DNA of 39,635 nucleotides from an uncultured Clostridia bacterium (GTDB taxonomy: Bacteria; Bacillota; Clostridia; Lachnospirales; Lachnospiraceae). Of this stretch, positions 7,295 to 15,577 are shown in pieces (position 1 is the stretch's first letter; the number at the start of each line of letters is the position of its first letter). A program made the translations under genes and the position numbers. Below the pieces are notes generated by a model. That model did no database searches. It saw only the letters and a list, made by a program, of their open reading frames with translations, and was not told where the DNA came from. Where the stretch lies: positions 1 to 39,635 of the forward strand of contig CANRWA010000034.1 of NCBI GenBank assembly GCA_947643415.1, written 5' to 3'.

Positions 7295-7798
7295 TCATGA
7301 AAGTTGTTGCAGTTTTTCAAGAAAAGCTACATAAAATGCGCGCTCTTTCATAATCTCTTGCTGCACCTCTATACTTTTTGCCGGCGTACCGGGAAGCGGA
7401 TGATCTATATCATATAACGCTTTTTCCGCAACCCTGATTGCACTTTCAACGGAATTTCCCAATATATTATCCGGATCGACCTCGCCGTTATACCATCTAA
7501 TGGCATGTTGTACCAACAATTTGGGAATATGAAAATGCTTCCCATCACTGGTTATGGAAAACCCATTTGAGCCTGTTTGTTCCGATGCTTCCATCCACGC
7601 CTGCCTTACTTCATCAGGCGCATATGCTCCTATTGTATCGAATGCTTCGGATGCCCTGTCCAGACAATATTGTTTATCTGCCTCCACTGATTTCTGTTCA
7701 ACGATCTCCGCAAAATTCTTCCCTTCTTCTACTTTTGCGGATTTACTGTTCACATATCCCGCCTGATAATAGTCTGCTGCTATTCCGCTGATACCCAT
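7295..7798 (-). CDS. Small unknown protein of the DUF6033-linked cluster
   Basis: A 167-residue soluble protein, MGISGIAADYYQAGYVNSKSAK at the N-terminus, then a helical part with APDEVRQAWMEASEQTGSNG and NILGNSVESAIRVAEKALYDID, ending in ERAFYVAFLEKL. I recall this lay-out (G-N-x-V-x-S-A, then D-x-P-L, then E-x-x-FY) from Lachnospiraceae small proteins but have no name for it. Its N-terminus resembles those of the two DUF6033-type proteins in the same cluster. GGAGG fits the ATG at 7798; a GTG at 7804 overlaps that site. It is the last gene after the ABC-2 permease. Confidence 0.7.
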   Translation of the reverse strand: MGISGIAADYYQAGYVNSKSAKVEEGKNFAEIVEQKSVEADKQYCLDRASEAFDTIGAYAPDEVRQAWMEASEQTGSNGFSITSDGKHFHIPKLLVQHAIRWYNGEVDPDNILGNSVESAIRVAEKALYDIDHPLPGTPAKSIEVQQEIMKERAFYVAFLEKLQQLS

Positions 7799-7915
7799 TT
7801 TCACTCCTCCAATTCTACGAGTTACTTTGATTTATGCTAATACTGCCCCCACTTATAACATACATGACGGTTTCCCATGCCAATCCTATTCTCCAACATG
7901 ACTGCTTTCGCATAT

Positions 7916-8605
7916 TCACATTACATCTTTTGTTTCAACATTATAAATTGATAAAATGACTGACAAACCCGCAAGCACAAATAACAGTGCATAAAACGGG
8001 GCATTGCCGACTAATGTATAGGTTCCAACATTTCCCTGTGTGACGCATACGAGGATCACGGACGTAATGATTGCAGCTTTACCCGATTTCATTTTCAATC
8101 CAATGAGTAATGCAATGAAACTTACGCTAACCATTGCTATCGAACTGATGACGATATTCAGCCAGAAAGACGGCATTGCAAATTGGATACTGCTCCCGGA
8201 TATATTCGTTAAGGATTTCGTACACAACAATATAGCATAAATCAATATCTTGCTTAATGTTAATGCCACAAAGTTAAAAATCCAGACAGCCAAAACTTTT
8301 GACATCAAAACTGTCTGCCGTTTAATGGGATAAGAAAACATCAGATTGATCGTCTTTTTTTCGTATGCCCCGACTATAAAAGAAGCTATCATTACACCTG
8401 TGAATACTATGTATCCCATATGGGTAAATAAATCAACAGTAGTATTTACCACACTTCCATTATAAGCCTCCATAGACGTGTCAGCGTCCAATTCTCCCGC
8501 CATTAAAAGAATGAAAAACAGCAGAACAAATGTCATAATGGCAGCATTGCGGATATATTTTCCGATATTGTTTTTCTTCCATTCCAGCCTGATCAGATTA
8601 AGCAT
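7916..8605 (-). CDS. ABC-2 type permease (BcrB/lantibiotic-immunity-like)
   Basis: A 229-residue integral membrane protein with about six transmembrane segments (AAIMTFVLLFFILLMAG near 22-40, VFTGVMIASFIVGAY, AVWIFNFVALTLSKILIYAI, NIVISSIAMVSVSFIALLIG, AAIITSVILVCVTQ and FYALLFVLAGLSVILSIY). The length and lay-out fit the ABC-2 permeases paired with BcrA-like ATPases for peptide or lantibiotic export and immunity. Its ATG overlaps the ATPase stop by one base (TAATG), and AGGAGG precedes it. It forms a two-gene transporter with the 8605-9519 gene. Confidence 0.85.
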   Translation of the reverse strand: MLNLIRLEWKKNNIGKYIRNAAIMTFVLLFFILLMAGELDADTSMEAYNGSVVNTTVDLFTHMGYIVFTGVMIASFIVGAYEKKTINLMFSYPIKRQTVLMSKVLAVWIFNFVALTLSKILIYAILLCTKSLTNISGSSIQFAMPSFWLNIVISSIAMVSVSFIALLIGLKMKSGKAAIITSVILVCVTQGNVGTYTLVGNAPFYALLFVLAGLSVILSIYNVETKDVM

Positions 8606-9519
8606 TATTCCACACCTCCTGTCAACTTCAGGAAATAATCTTCCAGTGTCTCCGTATTTTTGCCGATAGCCATTATTTCAACATCATTAAGCGCAAACGC
8701 CTTGGATATTACCTGGGTACTCGCATCGTGGTCATAAATACGCACTTTGTCATCATCAACAACTTTGAAATTGGAAAGGTTTAATTTCTCTATCAAAATG
8801 TGTGTTGCTCTTTTTGTATCAGAAACAGCTACTTCGATATAATTCTGATTCATTTCCTCAATATCCTTCATGCTGACTTCTTTCATCATTTTACCATGAT
8901 GAATAATGCCGACTGTATCAGCAATGCTCTCTATTTCAGATAGGATATGGCTGGAAATGATCACTGTAACGCCCTGTTCTCTGGACAAACGCTTTAACAG
9001 ATCACGGACCTGCTTCATTCCGGCAGGATCAAGCCCATTCGTGGGTTCATCTAAAATTAACAGCTCCGGCTTGCATAAAATAGCCCTTGCAATTCCCAAA
9101 CGCTCCTTCATTCCCAATGAATAGCTTTTTACCAATTTATCCGCAGCATCCGCCAGATCAAGAAGATCCAGTGTTTTCTCAATGCTTGAAAAATCAGAAA
9201 AACCCATATATTCACAATGAATTTGCAGATTCTCCTTACCCGTCATGTGTTCATAAAAAGCAGGAAATTCAATAATGCTGCCCATACGTTTTAAGATTTC
9301 ATAGGATTTGGGAGTTACCGTTTCTCCAAAAAGTTCTATTGTCCCCGAAGTAGGCTTCCATAAATTTGTCATCATTTTCATAATGGAAGTTTTTCCTGCT
9401 CCATTGGGACCGAGGAAACCGTAAATCTCCCCCTTTTTCACATGAAGTTCAATGTCGCTGACAATATCTTTCCCTCCTATGGTTTTCGTGAGATGATTCG
9501 TTTTTAGTACATATTCCAT
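8605..9519 (-). CDS. ABC transporter ATPase (BcrA/lantibiotic-export-like)
   Basis: A 304-residue ATP-binding subunit. Walker A is GPNGAGKT (residues 37-44); the signature is YSLGMKERLGIARAI (about 133-146); Walker B is LLILDEPTNGLD (153-164); the H-loop is in IISSHILSEIE. A C-terminal extension of about 90 residues (VSMKDIEEMNQNYIEVAVSD to the end) is typical of BcrA-type proteins. AAAGGAG precedes the ATG. It follows the unknown 220-residue gene by 89 bases and directly precedes the permease. It probably powers export of, or protection from, a peptide. Confidence 0.9.
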   Translation of the reverse strand: MEYVLKTNHLTKTIGGKDIVSDIELHVKKGEIYGFLGPNGAGKTSIMKMMTNLWKPTSGTIELFGETVTPKSYEILKRMGSIIEFPAFYEHMTGKENLQIHCEYMGFSDFSSIEKTLDLLDLADAADKLVKSYSLGMKERLGIARAILCKPELLILDEPTNGLDPAGMKQVRDLLKRLSREQGVTVIISSHILSEIESIADTVGIIHHGKMMKEVSMKDIEEMNQNYIEVAVSDTKRATHILIEKLNLSNFKVVDDDKVRIYDHDASTQVISKAFALNDVEIMAIGKNTETLEDYFLKLTGGVE

Positions 9520-9546
9520 TTTGTGTTGACTCCTTTTGAGTTTTTT

Positions 9547-9563
9547 CCAGATTGGAAATCTGG
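9547..9563. repeat. Seven-base hairpin between cluster genes
   Basis: CCAGATT and AATCTGG with a three-base loop. On the minus strand it is followed by A, not T, so it is not a terminator for the upstream gene. It could affect mRNA stability between the unknown gene and the ATPase. Confidence 0.35.
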
Positions 9564-9608
9564 TATGTAATGCCTGCTGTGGCGAAATAATATGTTCTGG
9601 CCGCCTGT

Positions 9609-10271
9609 TTATGCTTTCCTGTCAAAAGAGGGCTTCTCCTCCAGATAATCCGGCAATTCTGAAAGCTCTGCCCCTGCGCTATTCTTAACAGAGCGATACT
9701 CTGCCCAATAGATAGCATAAAATTCATTCTTTTTGGCAAGCTCTGCAGGTGTCATTTCATAACTCCACCCATTGCCTGTGTTTGACAGGGCTTTTACACC
9801 CTGGCATTCAATCACAGCACCATAACCGCCCGTTGTTAAAATCGGACAAGTCAGCGTGCCGCCGCCTGCCAGTGCAAACCTTTTTTCAGCAAGACCGCTT
9901 CCCCTGCCATCAGCCGCCTCCAGAAAATCCAATAATGTCAATTCCCCAGTCCCTTTACATTTAGGGTTATTATTTTGACTTTTCATGGCATTTTTAGCCT
10001 GTTGGTACAGCATCTTCCTGTCCGGTGCAACATCAGATAAATATTCCGCCCTTAACTGGAGAACCTGTCTGGAAATCTGCTCTGATTCCGCCTTGCTGCC
10101 CGCTACAGCTGCCTTTTTTGCCAGTTCCCTGATTTCACTGGTAAACTCTGCCTTCGATTTATTAGATTTCCCTGCAGACGGGATGTAAGACCAGTTCGGC
10201 TCTCCCTTTCCGGTTGTTGCAATGGTAACATCTTTTATGCTGCTGATAGAGCCACTTACTGATACGCTCAT
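9609..10271 (-). CDS. Unknown soluble protein of the DUF6033-linked cluster
   Basis: A 220-residue protein, MSVSVSGSISSIKDVTIATT at the N-terminus, followed by a lysine-rich helical part (FTSEIRELAKKAAVAGSKAE) and a glycine-rich part with FALAGGGTLTCPILTTGGYG and NGWSYEMTPAELAKKNEFYAIYWAEY near the C-terminus. No membrane segment or signal peptide. I do not recognise it. GGGAGG precedes the ATG at 10271; a GTG at 10280 would overlap the site. It sits between the DUF6033-type genes and the ABC ATPase, so it is likely part of the same operon. Possible cargo or secretion partner, by position only. Confidence 0.65.
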   Translation of the reverse strand: MSVSVSGSISSIKDVTIATTGKGEPNWSYIPSAGKSNKSKAEFTSEIRELAKKAAVAGSKAESEQISRQVLQLRAEYLSDVAPDRKMLYQQAKNAMKSQNNNPKCKGTGELTLLDFLEAADGRGSGLAEKRFALAGGGTLTCPILTTGGYGAVIECQGVKALSNTGNGWSYEMTPAELAKKNEFYAIYWAEYRSVKNSAGAELSELPDYLEEKPSFDRKA

Positions 10272-10388
10272 GGAATCCACCTCCCCAACAAACAGCCTTT
10301 ACCCCCTATTATCTGTCACATATGGAAAGGCGTACTGCATTTGCACATTTATATGAAACGTAGCACGCCCTCCAAAATATATACACTC

Positions 10389-11549
10389 TTATTCTGTTAC
10401 CTTATCCCAGTTTACTTTTTTAATCTGCTCTACCAATTTTTCTATGCTGTCTGCCTGTACCATCACCGTCTGCCCCGCCTGCTTTTTACGCTCGGCAAAT
10501 TTTTCTTCCCTTGCACTTTCAATCCGTTCCCTCTGCTGCTGGCTTACCTTTTCCAGTTCGGCAAAAAAAGTCGTTGTTCCGTCCTCATTGATAGAAATAC
10601 CGATTTTATTTACCTTAGTTCTGCCTGCCGCTTCGCCGGACACTGATGTGAAACCATATTCCTTGTTTACCTGCTCTGACATACGGCGTGCGCCCTGCAC
10701 TTTCTCCATGTACTCTTTCTCGTACTTTTCATCGGAAGCCATTTTTTCAAGTTCTTCAACAGTAAGTATGACGGAAAATTCTTTACCCGCTTTTGACAGA
10801 ATATTTTTTGCATTATCCCCCTTGCTGAAATCTGCCACAAAGAAATCCATATCTCCATAAGTTTCTCTTAGTTTTTTCAAAAGTGTCTGCGCTTTTTCCG
10901 ATAGCTGTGTTTCTCCGACTGTAGCTTTCTTTCCTGCTTCATCAACTGCAATATCCTCAGCACTTCCCTTTTTTGCATCATACGCTGATATGGCTTTTTC
11001 CGCTTTTTTGACCAGCTCCACAAACTTTGTACCGAATTTTTCACCGTCGCCGCTATGGTTAAGTGCGTGGTCAAGGACATTCTGCATCAGATCATCCAGC
11101 TCGTCACATACATCAGGAACTTTCTCCCTCAGAGTATCATGCCAGCTTACATGCTTGTTAATCTCATCATCTGCGGAAACGATCCGGTATGTACCTTCAA
11201 AATGTGTTATCATATCCTCCGGAACCACCCGCTGTTCCGGCGTCCTGGCCATAATCTTATCAAGGTCAGCGCCGCCTCCGCTTTTCCTGCTCTCTACCAG
11301 TGCCGCCATTCCGTCACCGGAAAACTCCACGATTGCATCATCGCCATATTGGGACCGGATGTCTTTCATGGCTTGTAAGGTTTCTTCCCGGCTCATTTTA
11401 TCCATGACCTTATTGCCGTGTTCGTCCGTGGTATTGAACCGATATTTTACCAAGGTATCTTTTTTCGCCGCCGAATTGGAACCATAGCTTTTTAACTGCT
11501 CCGTCCCCACAAAAAATTGACTGTAATCCTGATTTACATTTATTGCCAT
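10389..11549 (-). CDS. DUF6033-type protein, paralogue 1
   Basis: A 386-residue soluble, charged protein. The N-terminus is MAINVNQDYSQFFVGTEQLK. The C-terminal half has LLKKLRETYGDMDFFVADFS, KEFSVILTVEELEKMASDEK, ISINEDGTTTFFAELEKVSQ, then a charged helix (RIESAREEKFAERKKQ) and a final VMVQADSIEKLVEQIKKVNW. I recognise this as the DUF6033 lay-out, a family of Lachnospiraceae proteins with no known function. AGGAGG precedes the ATG. The shorter upstream gene shares the same block order, so the two are paralogues. No signal peptide is visible. Confidence 0.7.
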   Translation of the reverse strand: MAINVNQDYSQFFVGTEQLKSYGSNSAAKKDTLVKYRFNTTDEHGNKVMDKMSREETLQAMKDIRSQYGDDAIVEFSGDGMAALVESRKSGGGADLDKIMARTPEQRVVPEDMITHFEGTYRIVSADDEINKHVSWHDTLREKVPDVCDELDDLMQNVLDHALNHSGDGEKFGTKFVELVKKAEKAISAYDAKKGSAEDIAVDEAGKKATVGETQLSEKAQTLLKKLRETYGDMDFFVADFSKGDNAKNILSKAGKEFSVILTVEELEKMASDEKYEKEYMEKVQGARRMSEQVNKEYGFTSVSGEAAGRTKVNKIGISINEDGTTTFFAELEKVSQQQRERIESAREEKFAERKKQAGQTVMVQADSIEKLVEQIKKVNWDKVTE

Positions 11550-11598
11550 TGTATTATCCTCCTATGCCCCCAAATTTGAATTCACTTACACATCGCAA

Positions 11599-12312
11599 CT
11601 ATATACTGTAATCAAAGTTATTGCCCACTGCTTTTTCTTCCTTAGTCAACACTTTTTCATTTGTTCCATTTACTGCGTCTTTCGCCTTTTTCAGCAATTC
11701 TTCATTTGAGGATGCCACAACAACAACTTTATCCCTTGAAGATTTTACCTGATCTTCTTCTGCTTTCTTTTTTTCCGCTTTCTTTTCATCAGCCTTTTTC
11801 TGTTCTCGTGCTTTTTCCTGTTTTTCTTTTATCCTGTCGGCACTCTTTTCACTCTGCTCTGTCAGACCATCAAACATACTGTTTTTCTTTTCAACAACAG
11901 AGTAAGAACCCATATTTCCATTTTCGTCAATGTAGTACCCGCAGGATACTAATTCCAATCCATCTCTTGCAAAAGCATTTTTCAGCCAGTTATATGCAGA
12001 CTCTACCCCGCTTAACATTTCGTCTAAATCTTTCGCTGTAGCCTCATCATTTTCTGCCTTTGACAAATATGCAGAGCTTACCATAACTCCTTGAAAACCT
12101 TTACTTGATGACGAAACCTGATTTTTAGAGAAAGTGCCCGCCGTAATGTCAAAATTAGAATACTTATCCTGCAACTGATTTAACAGATCACCTTTATTTT
12201 CGGTATCCGTTTTTTTCTGCGCTACGGAAGTTCCCTTTGCTTCTTCCTTTTGTTTTGTTGCGTACACATTCTCGTACACACTGTTGTAAGTGTTCACTCC
12301 TGTAATTGCCAT
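11599..12312 (-). CDS. DUF6033-type protein, paralogue 2
   Basis: A 237-residue protein beginning MAITGVNTYNSVYENVYATK. It has the same order of blocks as its neighbour: LLNQLQDKYSNFDITAGTFS, GVMVSSAYLSKAENDEATAK, YIDENGNMGSYSVVEKK, a lysine/glutamate-rich coiled coil (about 165-195) and VVVVASSNEELLKKAKDAV. AAGGAGG lies eight bases before the ATG at 12312; an in-frame ATG at 12354 lacks a site. It is the first gene behind the LytTR-type promoter at 12400-12471, and therefore probably the most strongly controlled member of the cluster. Function unknown. Confidence 0.7.
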   Translation of the reverse strand: MAITGVNTYNSVYENVYATKQKEEAKGTSVAQKKTDTENKGDLLNQLQDKYSNFDITAGTFSKNQVSSSSKGFQGVMVSSAYLSKAENDEATAKDLDEMLSGVESAYNWLKNAFARDGLELVSCGYYIDENGNMGSYSVVEKKNSMFDGLTEQSEKSADRIKEKQEKAREQKKADEKKAEKKKAEEDQVKSSRDKVVVVASSNEELLKKAKDAVNGTNEKVLTKEEKAVGNNFDYSI

Positions 12313-12399
12313 AATTTTGTCCTCCTTGATCCTGTTCTTAAAATCCGTTTTCATTTTCGGTGCATGTACTACACCTGCATATACTGCACTGTCACTTTT

Positions 12400-12471
12400 A
12401 TTATCGGAAATCTGAACATAAAACCCTATAACTTTATCCCGAGGTACAGATTTTTTCCCCGAAGTACAGAT
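12400..12471 (-). promoter_or_regulatory. LytTR-type promoter of the DUF6033/exporter cluster
   Basis: On the plus strand TACAGATTTTTT occurs at 12445 and again at 12465, exactly 20 bp apart, joined by CCCCGAAG. Read on the minus strand the ATCTGTA pair lies 39 bp upstream of GATAAT (12400-12405). The 19-base core TACAGATTTTTTCCCCGAA is perfectly conserved at three other promoters in the window. The lay-out (two direct repeats about two helical turns apart, then a -10 without a good -35) is that of LytTR activator promoters. Binding by the 13839-14591 protein is inferred. This copy has the most complete repeat pair. Confidence 0.65.
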
Positions 12472-12541
12472 TTTTTTATATTTTTTCTCTAAAATGCTCT
12501 AAACTGATCCTAAATCTACCTTATGGTTTACGCTTTTCCGC

Positions 12542-13834
12542 CTATCGGTTCAGGATCACGTCGCTGTAAAATTTCCCGTTCCCGTTTTTATAGAGGACAC
12601 TGCCACCATATTTCTCCACACACCGCTGCACATTCAGACAGCCGATGCCAGTGCCTCTCCCGCCTGTACTTACTGGTCTGCCGTTCTTTATCCTCACTTC
12701 CTGTTCCACACTGTTCTCAATGCGAATGGAAAGCATCTCATTATAATTTTTGATATGCACCTTGATATAGCGCTCCCCGCTGCACTTCAGGGCAGCCTGC
12801 ATTGCATTTTCCAGCAGGTTCCCAAAGAGCGTTGTCACATCCACCGGCTCTATGAAACCAAGCCCTGTGCTTTCCACCTTTACCACGAACCGGATGCCCA
12901 TGCTCTCCGCCGCCTGCTTCCTGTCCGCAAGGAGAATGTTCAGCATGGGATTGTCAGAGTATTCCTCCGGCACAAGGGGCTTTAAGATGCCCCCGATCTG
13001 CCTTGTGTATTCCATTGCCTTGTCCGTCACGCCTGCCCGGTACAGCTCCTCAATGGAACGGATGTGTTTGCTGACATCATGGAGGATTTCAATAGATTTT
13101 CCGTATTTCTCCCGCTGCCTCTCATAATGCTCAAACTGCATACTCTCCTGCTGTTTCATCATAGCGATCTGGAACTCCATGCTGTTCTTTTCATCCTCCA
13201 CTTTCAGGGAATAAAACAGGTATAGGTTCGCAAAGACAACGCAGCATAGGTTTGCACATAGCAGGAAATAGTCTGCTTTCCTTGTGACCGCTGTTACAAG
13301 GATGATAAAATTGACCACACTGTATAAAAACATGACAAGGTAAAGAATCATCTGCGTCCGGCTCTGCCTGTAATCCTTTTTCCACAGCCGTCTCATCAGG
13401 GCATAGTAAAAGAAGATCAACACCAGCTTTGAAAAAGCCACCTCTATGCTGCCCGTGATCACCACATCCTCCGGCATAAGTGAAAGTTTTTCCATCAAAA
13501 GGTCAATCCCAAACACACCGATGCCCTCAAACAATGCAATCATGATAAAAAAGCATTCCGATTCCACCACCCGCCAGTATCTCCTGTCAGTTTTATCCTC
13601 ATAAAAGATAAAACTGACAATACCGAACACCAGAAAATTTGTCCCCATATTCCACCATGTATTATGCTTTAAGTTCACCAGCGTTACGATCACCACGGCG
13701 GCAGCGGCGGCAATCCGGTAAACCCACGGATTTCCAAAGGCTTTCCCATAACGGTCACCCATGAACTGGAACATCAGCCCGGCAATGATCACACATGACA
13801 GAAAGCAACTGAACAGATATACTAAATTTTCCAT
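12542..13834 (-). CDS. AgrC-like sensor histidine kinase (GHKL type)
   Basis: A 430-residue membrane kinase. About six hydrophobic segments fill residues 1-210. The dimerisation/phospho site is LHDVSKHIRSIEELY with His252, followed by a GHKL ATPase with the N-box LFGNLLENAMQAA (about 345) and GGRGTGIGCLNVQRCVEKYG. This is the AgrC/PlnB/ComD group, which senses peptides outside the cell and partners LytTR regulators. The ATG at 13834 follows a GGGGAG and overlaps the end of the regulator region by position (regulator stop at 13839, so a four-base gap). It is cotranscribed with the LytTR gene. The ligand is not evident. Confidence 0.85.
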   Translation of the reverse strand: MENLVYLFSCFLSCVIIAGLMFQFMGDRYGKAFGNPWVYRIAAAAAVVIVTLVNLKHNTWWNMGTNFLVFGIVSFIFYEDKTDRRYWRVVESECFFIMIALFEGIGVFGIDLLMEKLSLMPEDVVITGSIEVAFSKLVLIFFYYALMRRLWKKDYRQSRTQMILYLVMFLYSVVNFIILVTAVTRKADYFLLCANLCCVVFANLYLFYSLKVEDEKNSMEFQIAMMKQQESMQFEHYERQREKYGKSIEILHDVSKHIRSIEELYRAGVTDKAMEYTRQIGGILKPLVPEEYSDNPMLNILLADRKQAAESMGIRFVVKVESTGLGFIEPVDVTTLFGNLLENAMQAALKCSGERYIKVHIKNYNEMLSIRIENSVEQEVRIKNGRPVSTGGRGTGIGCLNVQRCVEKYGGSVLYKNGNGKFYSDVILNR

Positions 13835-13838
13835 GCCC

Positions 13839-14591
13839 CTACTCCCCACTGCTATGGATATATTCGTTGAGCCGTTCCTTGAACTGCGCCACCCGCTTCT
13901 GTGACAGCGGCACTGACACACCGTTTTTCAACACGACCTCATATCCCTTTGTCTTTGCCACATTTTTAAGGTTTACAAGGATGCCCCGGCAGCTCGTCTC
14001 AAAACCGTAAGGCTGCATCCGCTCCTCCAGTCCGCTGATGGCATCCGGGTACTCGTACAGCATATTTTCCGTCACGATTTTGACCTTCTTTTTCGCCTTG
14101 ATGTATTCAAAGTACAGGATCGTATCAACGGGAAGCAACAGGACAGGCTTTTCCGACAGGACGCCGTTTTCCTCATAGGATACGTTCTTAAACTCCAGCC
14201 GCACTTCTTCTTTCCGATGCTGCCGCAGAAATGCCTGCAGCTGTTCCTCCAGTGCTGCCGCCGATACCGGCTTTTCCAAAAAGGCAAAAGCATGTACGGT
14301 GTTCACTGCATCCATGCAGTATTGCCCGAAATTTGTGATGTATATGATCTTTGCAGAATGGTTCCTGCTGTAAAGCTCCTGTCCTGTTTCGATTCCGTTC
14401 CTGCCCTCCATCATAATATCCATGAAGATCAGGTGGAAGCTGTCGTCCGACTGTAACAGCTCCCCACCGGAGATAAAGTTTGTGATCCGGTATTCTTCTG
14501 ATTCTATGTATTTGTCTAAAAGCGGTTTCAGGATGCCTATGAGGTGATCCCTGTCCGCCTGTTCATCCTCGCAGACTGCTATCTGAAGCAT
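13839..14591 (-). CDS. LytTR-family response regulator (AgrA-like)
   Basis: A 250-residue response regulator. The receiver (1-120) has acidic pocket EDE (8-10), phospho-acceptor Asp58 in HLIFMDIMMEGRNG, and the conserved lysine in LEKPVSA. The C-terminal LytTR domain (about 145-245) includes ILYFEYIKAKKKVKIVTENM and SCRGILVNLKNVAKTKGYEV, ending in LSQKRVAQFKERLNEYI. AAAGGAGG precedes the ATG at 14591. This type activates promoters through paired direct repeats, and such repeats occur at four promoters in the window. It is the likely master regulator of the cargo. Confidence 0.9.
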   Translation of the reverse strand: MLQIAVCEDEQADRDHLIGILKPLLDKYIESEEYRITNFISGGELLQSDDSFHLIFMDIMMEGRNGIETGQELYSRNHSAKIIYITNFGQYCMDAVNTVHAFAFLEKPVSAAALEEQLQAFLRQHRKEEVRLEFKNVSYEENGVLSEKPVLLLPVDTILYFEYIKAKKKVKIVTENMLYEYPDAISGLEERMQPYGFETSCRGILVNLKNVAKTKGYEVVLKNGVSVPLSQKRVAQFKERLNEYIHSSGE

Positions 14592-14662
14592 TGGTTCATG
14601 CCTCCTTTGCTGTTTTATGTTTAGGGGATTGGTACTGTGGTGTGAATGCAATACCCCTTTTT

Positions 14663-14668
14663 ATTATA
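14663..14668 (-). promoter_or_regulatory. Possible -10 before the LytTR regulator gene
   Basis: CATGTATAAT, read on the minus strand, overlaps the stop codon of the protease gene and lies about 70 bases before the regulator ATG. CATGTATAAT also occurs at two of the four LytTR-type promoters, but no ATCTGTA repeat is seen upstream here. It may give basal expression of the regulator and kinase. Confidence 0.4.
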
Positions 14669-15470
14669 CATGGTCTGCTATGCCATTCCTATTTTTTCTC
14701 TGTAATCCGATAAATACTGCAAGCAGTATGACATTAACTGCCAAAACAACAATACTTCCTTCTATTTTACATTCCCCGCCAGATAAAAGGTCACTTCCTG
14801 AAAAAGTCATATTCAGCAGATGCGGGTAATCATCTGCCAGCGACACACCACCTAATACTAACGCACCTATCCCATTCCATATAAAGTGCATGACCGCTGG
14901 TGCTATAAGAGAACCGCTATATTCCAAAATAACCGTCATAAGCAGACTCATTGTGAGAACATTCACTACCGGAACCACGCCCGCCTCAAATGCGCCTCCA
15001 TGCAATAATGTAAACAGCGCCGTGGTTACTATGGTAGAAACCACGATATTATGCTTTTGTTTCAGAATTTGATAAAGTAAGCCCCTCACAAGCAGTTCCT
15101 GCATGATAACATTCAGAAAAGCCGCCAATACCCATACGAAAAATAAAGGGATATCATTCTTTCCGCTAAAATCTATAACTCCCATCAACTTCATAATAAA
15201 TACAGGAACTCCCAACCACAAAATTCCCGTTATAATTCCTATCATAATTCCTTTTGCCGGATTATTAAAAAGTTGTAATTTTATAGTTTTCTTTTCAATT
15301 AACAAAAAAATGAATGTAAATGCTATAATTGACAACAACGGTGTGATTTCTGCCCATAATCTCCATACAGCAGGATTATCCGAATTGGACAAAGGCAACA
15401 CCGCTGACAATATTGCCCACCCTAAGAAAAAGCATATACATTCTATAAAAGTTATCACTATCCTTTTCAA
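14664..15470 (-). CDS. CPBP-family intramembrane metalloprotease
   Basis: A 268-residue membrane protein with about eight hydrophobic segments. The CPBP (Abi) motifs are present: QELLVRG (EExxxR with the first Glu as Gln), FTLLH (FxxxH) and HFIWN (HxxxN). In bacteriocin and Agr-like loci such proteins act in immunity or peptide processing. The best start is TTG at 15470, with GGAGG eight bases upstream; a TTG at 15497 is further up with no site. The gene lies behind a LytTR-type promoter and upstream of the LytTR-AgrC pair, and so is probably in the same transcript, giving positive feedback. Confidence 0.8.
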   Translation of the reverse strand: MKRIVITFIECICFFLGWAILSAVLPLSNSDNPAVWRLWAEITPLLSIIAFTFIFLLIEKKTIKLQLFNNPAKGIMIGIITGILWLGVPVFIMKLMGVIDFSGKNDIPLFFVWVLAAFLNVIMQELLVRGLLYQILKQKHNIVVSTIVTTALFTLLHGGAFEAGVVPVVNVLTMSLLMTVILEYSGSLIAPAVMHFIWNGIGALVLGGVSLADDYPHLLNMTFSGSDLLSGGECKIEGSIVVLAVNVILLAVFIGLQRKNRNGIADHV

Positions 15471-15505
15471 AGCGTTTTCCTCCGTTTCATTTTTCAAATA
15501 GTTTA

Positions 15506-15577
15506 ACTATAACATAATCCCCTCTAAATATCATTCACTTCATCCCGGCGTACAGATTTTTTCCCCGAAAGACAGAT
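15506..15577 (-). promoter_or_regulatory. LytTR-type promoter of the CPBP-regulator-kinase operon
   Basis: The core TACAGATTTTTTCCCCGAA is at 15551-15569 on the plus strand, and a second half-repeat GACAGAT begins at 15571, 20 bp from the first TACAGAT. TATAGT on the minus strand (plus 15506-15511) lies 39 bp downstream. If active this promoter puts the LytTR regulator under its own control. The transcript would start about 28 bases before the TTG at 15470. Confidence 0.6.

Noticed and set aside
7822-7905. Possible 20-codon peptide after the ABC-2 permease
   Set aside because: An ATG frame exists in the gap but its upstream site is poor and the sequence shows no leader pattern.
12360-12440. 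Possible AgrD-like peptide in the leader of the DUF6033 cluster
   Set aside because: A 16-codon frame begins upstream of the predicted transcript start, with no ribosome binding site and no cysteine.
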